In this document: positions 47,960-59,953 of the stretch, in pieces
Layout of the letters: every line of letters starts with the position of its first letter
Position numbering within the stretch: position 1 is the first letter of the stretch
NCBI GenBank assembly: GCA_013076295.1
Contig: RQOL01000830.1
Span: 84,996 to 148,995 of the forward strand
Source of the DNA: Sanderia malayensis
Taxonomy: Eukaryota; Cnidaria; Scyphozoa; Semaeostomeae; Pelagiidae
DNA length: 64,000 nt
Reading direction: 5' to 3'
Notes under the pieces: model-generated
Database searches by the model: none
The model's input: the letters and a program-made list of their open reading frames with translations, nothing else
What the model was told of the DNA's origin: nothing
Program-made: the position numbers and the translations under genes

Positions 47960-50132
47960 CTCGCAAATGCCCCGATCGTATCGACAAGACAAGGAACGAC
48001 GGAAGGCCTACGAAAGGGCTCGCGACAACAACAGGCCGAAGCCTCTGCAACACGTCCAACAGAACAACCACTTGCTGTGCCACTGGAAGAGATGCTACAA
48101 TTGCAGTTCCAACAGGAACAGGCTCAGCAACAAGCAATTCAAACATTGCAAGCGCAACAAGGCATTCAGTTTTGGCCCGTACCCTACCCAGCAGGGGGCG
48201 AAGGATTGCAATTGGCGATGACCCCTCTGCTACAGCAACATGCTCTCTTTCCTATTATATCCAATATAGATATACGTAAAAACCATGATTTATGAGTACA
48301 GTGTATATAATTGTTATCACTATATTCTTATACTGTATGCATACACAGGCGAATTGCTGTTGCTGTTGCATTTTACGGAAGTTGGCGGGAACATTGTACG
48401 ATTTTTTAGCAATTCTCCTGCAGCAGCTCTACAGAAATTTATATTGATATTGTATTTGGTTGGTTTTGCTAGAATGGAAGGTATTGATGGTAAAAGAAAG
48501 AGAAGTGCGAATAAAGATGAGATGGATCTTGTGTCCAGGGTAATTCGAACAGGTAACCTAAAATGTGCCCAAACACTGGCTGCAAAACAAATTACATGAG
48601 ATCAAATCAGAATGTGTATTCATAAAATAAATGATATTGATAATATCTGTGCCATGCCATAGATGACTTATTCCTTATTTATTGATATGCTATTATGTAC
48701 AATTATTCTTGTGAACCACGTTTTTTACCTTTTTTGGGAGCAGATCACTCTGGGAAGAAAAGTAAGGTATGTTTGCTGCTTACAGCAAGTTGTGCAGGTC
48801 CATCTCAATTTTGTTTTAATATCAAGTGAAGATGGCTAGCATACTTTTCGTTTATTTTCAATGCTCTAGCACATACATGTATTTATTATAATAATATCAT
48901 ACTAATGTCCAAATCACACCAATCTTATTTTGTCTGCTCTATTTGCCTGGTTTTCAGTGTTTTGGTATAGTTTTGTTTTATAAGATCATATATTTTCAGA
49001 GGGATGGATATAAGGAATGCTCAGTGTGTCATTCAAGAGTCGGTCTACGTACCAAGCAGTGTCCTCAATGCCAGTATAAGTTTGCTGGCAAGGAAAAGAA
49101 CTGGGATGGAATTGCACAACATGCTTCCACCATGAAAGACACATGCATCAAAGAGAAATTATTTGACCGTGTATGTGATAAAATTTCCAAATCTAGTGAA
49201 ATATTGCTGATCTGTGGCTAGCCGTTTCTTGCATGTCTTTTAGTGCTTGACAATGAACTATTTTGCCCTTTAGATAGATCAGCTTGCCACAAAACCTGGA
49301 TGGACTGGCATTGTTTTTTTGGTTCATCAGAATAGTCAAAGTGCTGCTGGGGAAAGCAGGTTGCTTCAGCATAGCTACTCAACATTTGGTCCTGGCAAGC
49401 GAATCGAGGAAGCCATGAAAAAAAAGTCTTCAATGTCATGAAACAATATCTATATGGTAAATATAGCTTTTCTGAGCCAACTATTCCACTGCTTTGCTAT
49501 ATTTCTATTTGCAATTAGCATGAGCTATATTAAATCCAAGTTTCCAAATAAAGTTAGCCTTATTAACTAAAGCATGTACTTGTATTGCAGGGCAAAGCAC
49601 TGAAACAAATATTAACCATGAGGTTCCAAATGCTAATGTTTCTGAAATGGTAACAGCTGAAAACCAAGATTCAAGAGAGCATGAAATCATAACACTTCCA
49701 CAGTCCTTGTCTTCCCCAACTTCTGAGCCTATCCCTTCTTCATCTCAGCCACCACAAAACTTGCCTGCTTCCAAACCTATCTCTTCTTCATCTCAGCCAC
49801 CACAAACCTTGCCTGCTTCTAAACCTATCCCTTCTTCATCTCAGCCACCACAAACCTTGCCTGCTTCCAAACCTATCCCTTCTTCATCTCAGCCACCACA
49901 AACCTTGCCTGCTTCCAAACCTATCCCTTTTCCATCTTCTACAATGTCATCTTCTTTCTCTGTTATTTCTTCTGTTGCTTCTGAAATTTTCTCTCGTGGA
50001 AATGATTCATTACCCTGCACTCAGCCTACCTCTACATCTTTGGTAACCTCCTTGTCTTCTTCTTCAGTTAGTGGGCATCGTCCTGCAAAAATTGTTACCT
50101 TAAATGGAAAGAAGTTTTTGGTTTTTTTGTAA
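47960..50132 (+). CDS. Gene A: zinc-ribbon, Ser/Pro-rich protein, one frameshift
   Basis: Six exons in compatible phase: 47960-48275 (Gln-rich; ATG at 48092), 48349-48552 (second possible ATG at 48474, then GKRKRSANK), 48744-48766, 49000-49170, 49274-49456 and 49591-50132. Exon 4 has a zinc-ribbon pattern CSVCHSRV...CPQCQYKF. Exon 5 has a compact segment GWTGIVFLVHQNSQSAAGES and FGPGKRIEEAM, then a run of eight A; read as it stands, a TGA follows at 49439. One more A in that run would restore the frame to the donor at 49456 and make all exons add up to whole codons, so this is either a base-call error or a real single-base loss. The tail is four LPASKPIPSSSQPPQT-type repeats. I do not recognise the family. 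It converges on the KDZ gene with 175 bp between stops. Confidence 0.6.
49728..49919 (+). repeat. Four 48-bp coding repeats in gene A
   Basis: Four in-frame copies of a 48-bp unit beginning CCTATCCCTTCTTCATCTCA, encoding 16-residue Pro/Ser-rich repeats. Copies differ by only one or two bases, so the expansion is recent; the unit length is a multiple of three, which preserves the frame. Confidence 0.92.
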
Positions 50133-50307
50133 GTAGATAAGAATTTATGTTTAAGCATGACAATATTAATCTACTTCGTGTATTGACAATCGTAAATATG
50201 TTTTGTAATTTCAAAAGTGTTTCATGTTCTATTAAAATCATATTTCTATAATATATAGTAAAATCTGGTAATTTGTAATCATACGTAATAATATATATAT
50301 TCTACAC

Positions 50308-53300
50308 TCACTGTGTCGAATTGTCGATAACACTGTCTATGATATTAGCATCAAATTCTTCATCATATTCTTCGTCGTCATCATTTTCATCGGAGAATTC
50401 CATTTCTTCACTGTTTTCCTCCTCAGCGATTGTCAATTGAACAGGGTTGAATCCGAGAGCCTTCTTGAAATGAAAGGCTGCCATTCCAAGTCGTTGCTTG
50501 CAAATATAAATCCCATGACGTTTCAAGCAAATCATGGCATTCAAACTTTGCTGCAATTGTTCGGCTGAGTTACGATGGAAATAGTCCTTGGAGAAATCAT
50601 TAAGCAGATTTTGGTTCATTAAATATATCAGCATAAAGTTGTGTGAAGTCGATAGTACCTTTATCACGCAAAATACCTTGATTTGTGCATCTGATGTGCT
50701 AAGAATTTCAATTATGTTGGAGTTTTCGCCTCCTGAATTCAGTGGTGCAATGTAGATAACATTCATGAACCATGACTGAAAGCATGGAAAGTGGTTATTA
50801 TAGTTGCTTTGGAAAACTTCAACTTGATGAGAATATGCAATTGTATACCTGTAAGACCCTGTTCGATTTCTAAAATTTCCTGTTGATGCTTGTTAATCCT
50901 TTCTTGAGAAAAACTTGTAAAGCTGCCCATCTCCTCAACCAATAACGACAATTCCTCTCTGCATCGTTTTAAAATTACATTCTTTTCTACGATTTGCTTG
51001 CGAAGCCATACAGGTACAACGTAACACTCAGCTGAAATCAACGTAATTTGTTATCGCATTATTATTGTCCGTAGAATCTTCGTGGATCTTGTACAATTAC
51101 TATTTGTTAAGAATTCTCAGTTGACAACCAGCATGCTATAAGTTATGCATGTAAGGGAATGTGGCTAGGGAATTTAATGTCAGTATAAAGGTTGTGTTCT
51201 TTTTGCATTATGAGTTGCAGTGTGCGAAAATTTTCGTTGGATGAAAACAACTAAAAGCCTGCATGGATTTGGAGAAAACATGATGGTAAGTCAATTTGTA
51301 TTAGAACACAACTGCGTTTGCACTAATATGCGAATTAAGGATTCTTGTGAATTCTTGCTCAGAAATTTCGTACAACAATATTCCCTTTTCCTCGTCATCT
51401 ATGATTAAACTTTAATACCAAAGTGTTCTCAATTTCGATTGTAAAGCAAGTGAATCAGTCATATGAATGCAGAATGTAGCGGGCAGTAAATTATGATTGC
51501 TTTGCTAGAAAGAAATTAGTTCAGAAAATGATTTTTACAAAAGGATATGATAAAATTACCTGCATCGGTCTGCCAAGCAAACTTTCCAAGTGCCATATCT
51601 GCCTTTTCCAACTTAGAATATCTTTTTGAGGAAATACTACTGACAAGATTGTATTTATCAACAGTAGATTCCAGAACGCTTGTATTCTTCAAAATTTGTT
51701 TGCGGATCTTAATGCGTTTCTTTGAAGAATCTGTTTATAAGAATATATCAATAATTTGAAACAACACATCAAAAACAATAGAACAAAATTAACAATAATG
51801 ACGATTGAAGCTTATTGTCATGTCCTTTCCCACAAACCCTGGAGTAATACTTGCTTATGGTTAGCGTTAAGGTTAGGGTTAAGGTTAGGGTTAGGGTTAC
51901 CGTTAGCACATATAGAATACACTCAGGGAATTAGAATGTTAAATGAAGTCCTAAATTAATTGAAGTTTTTATTTAAAAATAAGATTACTAGCCCTAATCT
52001 TAACCCGAACTCCAAACCTTAACCCTGACACCCTCTTCCTCCCACCTTCGTAAAGCTCCATTCAGTCTCTTGTCAAAAAAGTTCTCGTTTTAATTGGCCC
52101 TTATGATTTTTGAGATTATTTACCTGCTAATTTGGATACTTCAAGCTTTTGCTGTTTAAGATTTATATAAATATGTACAAGCCGTGTACGCAAAACATCA
52201 ATGGTTTGCTCAGTTAACTGTTCTTTGCCATCACGTAAAGCTTCCTCCTTTGTATAGCAACCATCACAAAATAGTTTCCTTTCAAGCAATGCCATTCGTT
52301 TTTTCTTGCGGCCATAATTTTCCTTGGTGCTGTTCAGTAAACAATATAGCTCTTCTTGCCCTAAATTTGATGCAAATAATTAACTACTGTTAAAACACGA
52401 AGACACCCGAAATGCTCTTCATCAAAATCGCATAGCAATGAACATGAAATTATTCATGATTGGTGTCAACCCTGTCAATATACTACTGGCTTTATCTGTG
52501 TTATCCATGAATTTATCAACGATTGGTACTGAAAATAGCTCTTCGTGTAACTTGAAGTATTCAGCCAATTGATTTACAATTGTAGTTGAGCTATTTCGAT
52601 TTAAAGATGCTGAAGTGAAATAAAAACATGGAGGGAGTGAACGACGTTGAAAAATTTGATTGATTCATAATTTAAATAATGTACCTACATGTTGAATACT
52701 GGAAGAATAGGAGAACAATAGAGTTTGCAAGATAAGAAGTACCTTTGGCTTTTTCTCTGAAGTCTGCTTCCCAATTTGCTATCATGTCATCTCCTATTCT
52801 TATGTTGCTATCGTCAACAGAGTTAATCAGAGCATCCTTTTCCTTTTTAATTAATGTTAATCTTTGCTTTGTCTGATGAAACACGAAACAAATGAATTGA
52901 TTTAAGTTATAGAAAAAGTTGCAGGTAAAGGGTCGTAGCATTAGTAAACAAATTTAAAAGGGTACGGTATTTTTTGGGGTGGGTCCCTTGACTTATGCTT
53001 TACATTCACATGTTGTTTCACATTTTACATTTGTATGTACAAGGATTTACGATATTCCATGATTTTACCATAATGTCATATTATGTACCACATACTATGT
53101 ACCACGTATTTTATTCTATATTTTGGTTGATGGTTACTTCAGGAGAATGATAAGAACTTTAAAACATATGATTCTGGTATTCATCTAGTAGTTTGAGCAA
53201 AATTGCAAATTATTAATCCAGGGGGAATTATTCAAAGTGTTGAAATGAGCTTCATCCATCAGTGAAACGAATGATATGGCACAAAAAATATTACCTTCAG

Positions 53301-56300
53301 ATACTGTTTTCCTAACGATATGGGTAAATTCTCGATTTTTCTTCCATTCCAAAAGGCCGTATGTCGAATCAAAGTGTCTTTGCGAGCTAATAACCAATAA
53401 AGAAAATAACCAATAACGAATTTACTTTTTCTTGGCCGCGTAGTGCGGAGTAAAATTATTGACCATAAATACAAAGTAATTAAATTCTGATTGCTATACC
53501 CGAAGCATTCATATTCTTTGCTGTAATTCCGCACTTTGCAAAGTATGAAAAAAACTGCTCCATACTCTCTCCGGTTGACAATGCTGCTTCCTCCTGATAA
53601 GATCCTCCCCAAACAAGCTTTGCAGGGTAACAATAAAAAGTTTATAACTATATAGACATTGAAATGACAGGTGTATTTGTACATCACATCAATGTATCGA
53701 ATTATACTGAAAATAGCATATAAACCATTAGAGTGTCGAGTACCTGACAATCCAATGAATGTGCTTTTGCATGCATCACAGAGAGTGCTTTTGACGAGTT
53801 CAATAAATTGGAGAACTCCGGTAATTTCTTTACGACGCGCTCCAGCCACGGCCAGTATTTGCACATGATGTCTTGCCATATGAACTGCATGTTCAATGTC
53901 TCGGAGAGTAGTTTATGGAGGTACAGGGCATATCCATACTGTTCACCCGCAAACATATTTACAGCTTTTAAAGCCAAGACGTGTCGACACCCTGCTACTA
54001 CAAGCCCAGTCTCATCTAACATAGAAAAATTTGCTTGTGATCGAGATCTTGCTGCTTGCCAGTACGAAGCACCACAAAGTTTGTCATCAGCATAATCCTG
54101 TAAAAATTTAACAGCGGAAGGATAATTACTACAATAATTAGTATACTAAAATCTAGTAGTTTCGTGGAGTAGTTTAATTTCAATGTCAAGATTATCAAGG
54201 CAAAAACTGAGGCTCACCTGACTACCCATCTTGTCGTAAAGATTTTTCATATGTCCCTGAACATGATCACCTGGCGCAATAAATATATCACCATATAGCG
54301 ATTCTTCTTGTCCCCTAAAAAATAACATTTATGGTTCGGATATATTGCATTAGCATGCGGTTGCACTCTGAGCTTGAATTATAGCCACACTTGCAATCTT
54401 ACCTGAGTACTTTCTTGAACCTGTATGTTTTGCGATGTCCATCTACGTGAATAGAGTGACAGTTCCTGTAGCAAACGGGACAAACAAAGCTACTCTCTTC
54501 AATCTGAGCACCTAAACGGTACTTGCATGAAATCCATTCTCTAAATGATTTCCCAAAGGACGTAGCATTTATTACACAACCCTGAGAAGGAGATGAATCG
54601 CTCCTTCAAAATTATGCACAAACAAATTCTTTTTAAAAAGAGTAAAAGTAAACATTATTCAAACCTGTCCCAATTTTTTGGCACCACGTTCCAGACTTTT
54701 CAAAAAGGATGACAATGATGTACCAGGGGAATTGTTGCTTACTTCTTCCCAAAACTCAATCAATTCAGTTGCATAAAAAAATGTCGACTTCTGTGGACTG
54801 GCTGGCCAATAGCCCGATACTATCATCGCAACTTGTGATGAACCAACAGAAGCATATGTACAATTATTGCATTGAAAAAACACATAATTAAATTCAAATC
54901 GACCTAAAGTGGAAGAAGTTAGAATTAGCTTCAGTTTTGTTTATATATCTAGATTACGAAGTGTTATTTATGTGCATTGTTTACTGTGCTTTGAGACAAA
55001 CAAAGCATGCAATTAGGTATCAAAAATTAAAATTAACCATTCAAGGTGATCACTGTTATAACTTGTTGAACGCAATTTCGAGCAATGGTTCCATTACTCT
55101 TGCAAACTGGACATTTTGTTGGCCAAATCACTGGAAGACATCTCTCTGTGGAAGGAAACATTTGTTCAGCTAGTAGCTAAAAGAATAGGTCAATAACCCA
55201 ACTTAATGGAGGTATGAAGAATTGTGTTACCAATAGTGATGATATTGGAGTCGAAGACTGTTTCGTTATTCTTTATTCCTTCATAAAAGCCATTTATCCA
55301 TACGTTGCGATTATGAAATGGACACTGGTTATGCAATATGCCATCACACTCAGAACAGAGAAACTTCCTACACTCTTGACACTTTATGACAGCCTCATTT
55401 AGGTTACATTTACAGCAAACCGCATGTTTTTCCGGAATGGAATTTCTTAAAAGCAAAGCATGAAATAAGTCCTTTCTTGCATTTGCCCAATTTCCCTCAA
55501 GATTTATTTTTCTCCTTTCCCAGGCAGTTTTTTCCATTTTAAATGGAATATCTTTCTCAATTTCATCCAGCATTGTCAAAAATTTTGGAGAATATTCTCT
55601 CTCTGACTCCATAATATCTGCAAAACACAAAGCTCTGTTACCGATATATTTTGCATGATGCAATAAAAACTTTGTCCAAATTCGACTACTTCTCACCATC
55701 ATCTATTGAATCGTGCTCCACTGAATAATCAGGCAAATCATATGTGCTTGATGATGATGCAACTGCTGGACCTTGGTAAAAACAAATTCCTTGTAAATCT
55801 AGTAGTTGACCTAAACAGCAGAATCAATTAAAATCTTTATAGAATTTTATCTAATAACGAAAGAGCATACCTGAATTAGATTTTAAAGCTTTTACCACCT
55901 TTTTCTTCCTTGGATATGTTTTAGTGCTTTTGACTTCATATTTACCGGTCAAACAGTCCTTATTTTGCTGGTAAACCTTTATTTTTTGACTCTTTCGTGA
56001 AATACCAAGAGAAGGAATATCATCAAGGTCTGCCAGTGCTTCTTCAAGAGAGCCCTGCTTCTTTTGCTTACGCTTAGTTTTTTCCTTTTTAGGAAAAAGA
56101 AAGGCAATTCATTGCCACAAAACATGCTTCTTTATGCTTCAATAAAGATCTTTCTGCATAATAATCACTTCAGAAATAGATATAGGCAAAAAACAGACAG
56201 ATTTGCATGGCTCAAGCATAATCATCCCAATCGATCATACTTTTACAAAATCTTTAACAACAAGCAAAGATTACATGAAACATATATAACAAAAACCCTT

Positions 56301-56902
56301 TGATAATAAGTAAGCCCTCAGAAACTTCCTGTTTACATTAACAGTCAATGCTACATATGCAATTGAAGTTTGTTTTGCTTAGAGATAACCCAAATATTTC
56401 AATACAAAAATCACAAACATTAAAAATTTCACATTAAGTGTGTCATAAAGGCTGCCAGATCTCATATAAGCTTAGTTTGATAGAACCAGAACTTGATTTG
56501 ATCAGTTTCTGTATTGTTCTCAGGATAATTCAACTGTCTGGTTGATAAAATAAGTACAAAATTTAAAATCCCAAATAAACATTAGGATACCAGACAAACA
56601 ATGTCTCTTTAAACAACATAACTAAAGGTGCCATTGACTTGTGGGGTATATCAAATGTTTCTGAGATTGTTGTAGCGTGCATAAAGTTACTGAATATATA
56701 CAAAAGTATATGCAGTAATTCTGTACAAAATTATCACATACCATTGTATTAAATCTCTGGGTACTGGTGCATAGAAACATGTATCTAGTTAGGCCTATAC
56801 AAATCACAATTAAATCACCCTACACATGCAAAACGTTCAAGAAGTCATCTGAAATAAAAATCGCATAAAGTAGACGCCTCTAACCTTGGATGGGACTTCC
56901 AT
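50308..56902 (-). CDS. KDZ-superfamily transposase, 17 exons, intact frame
   Basis: Exons on the minus strand: 56902-56885, 56084-55871, 55810-55697, 55617-55231, 55169-55038, 54903-54665, 54581-54403, 54314-54218, 54097-53744, 53617-53500, 53386-53295, 52872-52743, 52609-52487, 52360-52124, 51730-51560, 51031-50849 and 50732-50308. All use GT-AG, phases agree throughout, and the sum is 1,071 codons with stop. Domains: basic N-terminus (about 6-77), B-box-like cluster (183-217), second CxxC (KCPVCKSN), then CNNCTYAS and GYWPASPQKSTFFYATELIE, VCPVCYRNCHSIHVDGH (Asp 415), CGASYWQAARSRSQANF, QDIMCKYW (Asp 536), HAKAHSLDC (569-577), STGESMEQFFSYF (Glu 595/598), and an acidic tail. This order is that of Kyakuja-Dileera-Zisupton transposases, cut-and-paste enzymes of eukaryotes. 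The last intron and the exon 13 donor are less certain. An intact frame among broken neighbours suggests recent activity or domestication. Confidence 0.87.
51861..52033 (+). repeat. Interstitial telomere-like repeats in a KDZ intron
   Basis: 51861-51907 reads as imperfect TTAGGG units (GTTAAGGTTAGGGTTAAGGT followed by TAGGGTTAGGGTTACCGTTAG). About 80 bp further on, 51991-52033 holds a degenerate stretch on the other strand (CCCTAATCTTAACCCGAACT then CCTTAACCCTGACACCC). Both lie in the 393-bp intron between exons 14 and 15 of the KDZ gene. Confidence 0.8.
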
Positions 56903-57137
56903 TCTTTATGGAACAGTGTAAAACAGTAAGTGTAACATAATAAACTCTACACACTGCAAAGAAGGCGAACGTCGACCATTACAACAACTGATGAATAGCG
57001 TAGCGTGTCGTGTCGTGCTGGTGCGCAATGATGAAAAAATGTCCGTTACGCACCCAAAGTCTGACTGTATTTATTTCTACAGTGTATATATAGAGGCAGT
57101 TTTGCACATATCAACAATGCATATATGAGCCGTGAGA

Positions 57138-59825
57138 ATGGGTTGGCTACAGCAACCAGTACAGCAAATGCACCCATTCCAGTTCCCACCTGAATGGCAG
57201 CAGCAGTTACAGCAGATTCATCCCTTGCAATTCCAGCCACAGCTACAGCAGATGCAGCCTGTGCAATTCATCCCACAATCGCAGCAACAACCGCCACAGA
57301 AGCAGCCCGTGCAATTCAGGCCACAGTGGCCACAACTGCAACACACGGCAGTACAACCAGCAGTAGACGAACACCCACCAGCACCGGCGGTTCCGCAACT
57401 GCCAGCGCAACCAGAACAACCTGCAAACCATCCAGCAGACAACATTTACCTGCACCACATGGCACCAATGAACAACACCTGTCCACATTGTGGTGTCAAG
57501 TATTTCAGCGAAGAGCTGAATACCAGAAACAAGTACACAAAGTGCTGTCGCGAGGGAGCTGTTACACTACCGCAAATGCAGCCTCCACGTGCAACAATGA
57601 TGTCCCTCTTCCTTGGCGATACACATGAAACACAAAGAGAATCAAAAGATTTTCTTTCCAATTTACGCCAATACAATGCCACCACGGCAATGGCATCCTG
57701 GACAGCAAACATACCACAATTTCCAGGCAGGGGGCCACCTGTGATAACAATGCACGGCAGTGCATATCACAGAACAGGTATTTTCACATTCGGCTCCTAC
57801 TCTATTCACTAAAACTTACACAACCGGATATTTGTCTTTCAATTTTTCATTACTGCCTCGAGACTTTTTATTAACCACCTGGCTTTTCTCTTTAGCCCAC
57901 CTTCGCCCCTTACAAGGACAGCAACCCAAATATGCTGAGCTGTACATCATGGACACAGCTCAAGCACTTCAACACAGAACGAACAATCCCACTAACAAGG
58001 ATCTGAACAAAGACACAATCAAGAAGCTCCAAGACGAACTTCTTGCAGTCAACCCGTATGCTCAAGAATACAAGAACATCAGTGACATACTCCAACAGCA
58101 ACAGGCAACCGCAGCAAACGAGCCTTTTCCCACATTCGACGTGGTCATCGCATCCAGAGCTGACTAGGATCACAGGTACCACAGTCCAGCAGCCGCAGAA
58201 ATAGCAGCAATCTATAGCACAAAGGACGGTGCCGCACCAGATCCAAACGACAGAATCGTGCACATCCAGAGACGTGACGGCTACTTGATTGACATCAAAG
58301 CAACCAATTCGGCAGCCGACCCGCTCACCTATCCACTGCTGTTTCCCTTCGGTGAACACGGTTGGGGCACAGCAATCGCAAGATTGCCGTCAGCACGGAC
58401 ACAAATCCCCGCTGACCAAGCCGAACGGCGCCACACCAGAGTCACAGGCAGCCAATTCTACACGTACAGAATCCAAGTAAGAGAACATTTCTCAGCCCTT
58501 CACCTTTCAAGAAAATGCTCAAAGAAATTCCCAAAAGACCTCGCACAGCAGACAAAACTCAATGTCAACGGCTATCCATTGTACAGAAAACGAGGTATGT
58601 CTACATTCACTGCTTTTCACACTTATCATTTCCAGTTTCAATGAAATGCAAACAATGACCGTGTCCCATTTTTGCAGGCAAAACAACTGTTCAACTCCAA
58701 CAGCACAGAGTGAACGACTCTTGGGTTGTGCCACACAACATCAAACTCCTTCTCAAATTCGACTGGCACATCAACGTGGAAGTATGCACAACCATCAAAA
58801 GTGTCAAGTACATTTTCAAGTACATCCACAAAGGCAACGTCATGGCACATGTTGAAATCAGAGAAGGTCACGAACAAGCAGACCCACAGCACAACATTGC
58901 ACATGACGAGATACATCAGTACCTCAATTCCAGATACGTCGGCCCACACCAAGCCGTGTACAAACTCATGCAATACGAGATGTACGACAAGAGCCACACA
59001 ATCGTCCGACTTGCAATTCACCTGCCGGACCAACACGCTGTTTACTTCACAGACCCAGAGCAGGCTGCACACAGAAACAACAACAGCATGCTCATGGCTT
59101 ACTTCACCCTCAACCAGAAGGAACAGAATGCTCACCAGTACTTATATCAAGACATACCAGAGCACTACACTTTCAACAAATCCACCAAGCAGTGGCAGCA
59201 ACGCAAGCGCAAACCACCTAAAGGCATCATTGGCAGAATATACAACGTTCTGCCTTCAGATGCTGAACGCTTCGCCCTCAGATTGATATTGCTGCACAGA
59301 AAAGGAGCAACCTCCTTCGAAGACATTCGAGCAGTTGACGCAGTCACTCACGACATGTGCAAAAATGCAGCAAGAGCAATGTCACTCTTGCAAGACGATG
59401 CAGAGCACAGACGTTCCTTACGAGATGCAGTCATCATGCACATGCCTGCACAGATGAGACAATTGTTTGCGACACTCATCCTGTTTCAAACTCCGAGCGA
59501 CATTCATGCTCTCTTCACAGAATTCCAAGAAGACATGGCAGAAGATTACCTCAGACACGATCAGCTGCAGGATCCAAATGCAACATTCCAGCAGCAACAC
59601 ATCCACATGTGCCTGGCAGACATCCAGAAAAACCTGCAGATTCACGCAAAATCCCTCCAGGATTTCCCTGAAATGCCGCAGTTACCTGCCGATTATGCTC
59701 AGCCACAACAGCCAGCTGACGAAGTCAACATCGAACACGAACGAGAGCAGGGACAACAAATGCTTCAGCAACTCAACCCAGAACAACTACAAATACACAA
59801 CGCTGTTCTCCATGCCATCGAGCAG
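57138..59825 (+). pseudogene. Helitron 2 remnant: Rep lacking HUH core, no helicase
   Basis: Exons 57138-57777, 57896-58594 and 58678-59825. Exon 1 has a very Gln/Pro-rich N-terminus and the zinc motif TCPHCGVKYF...KCC, with the ATG at 57138 starting MGWLQQ. Exon 2 carries QQPKYAELYIMDTAQAL, a stop at 58165, then DPLTYPLLFPFGEHGW; near 58500 it joins HFSALHL directly to SRKCSKKFPKDL, skipping the family's HUH nuclease region. Exon 3 has the tyrosine region KYIFKYIHKG and the rest of Rep, ending QLNPEQLQIHNAVLHAIEQ at a GTAGGA donor. The helicase that should follow is absent. It is related to Helitron 1, but each keeps a block the other has lost. It could not transpose by itself. Confidence 0.9.
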
Positions 59826-59953
59826 GTAGGATACTGTTGAAATTCTCGTAAAAGACCACAAAGAATTTATACGGTATTTCCTATTGATGGACCACTGTGT
59901 GTTCTCTGTACTTATTTCATTTGTATGCTTTCCTGAGATCGAGGCTGCAAGCA

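Noticed and set aside
53259..53879. 206-codon minus-strand frame across 53259-53879
   Set aside because: It runs through two KDZ exons and their introns in the wrong frame; the spliced KDZ frame explains the conserved motifs better.
57218..57488. Cys/Gly-rich minus-strand frames opposite Helitron 2
   Set aside because: They are antisense shadows of CAG-rich Gln codons in the Helitron N-terminus.
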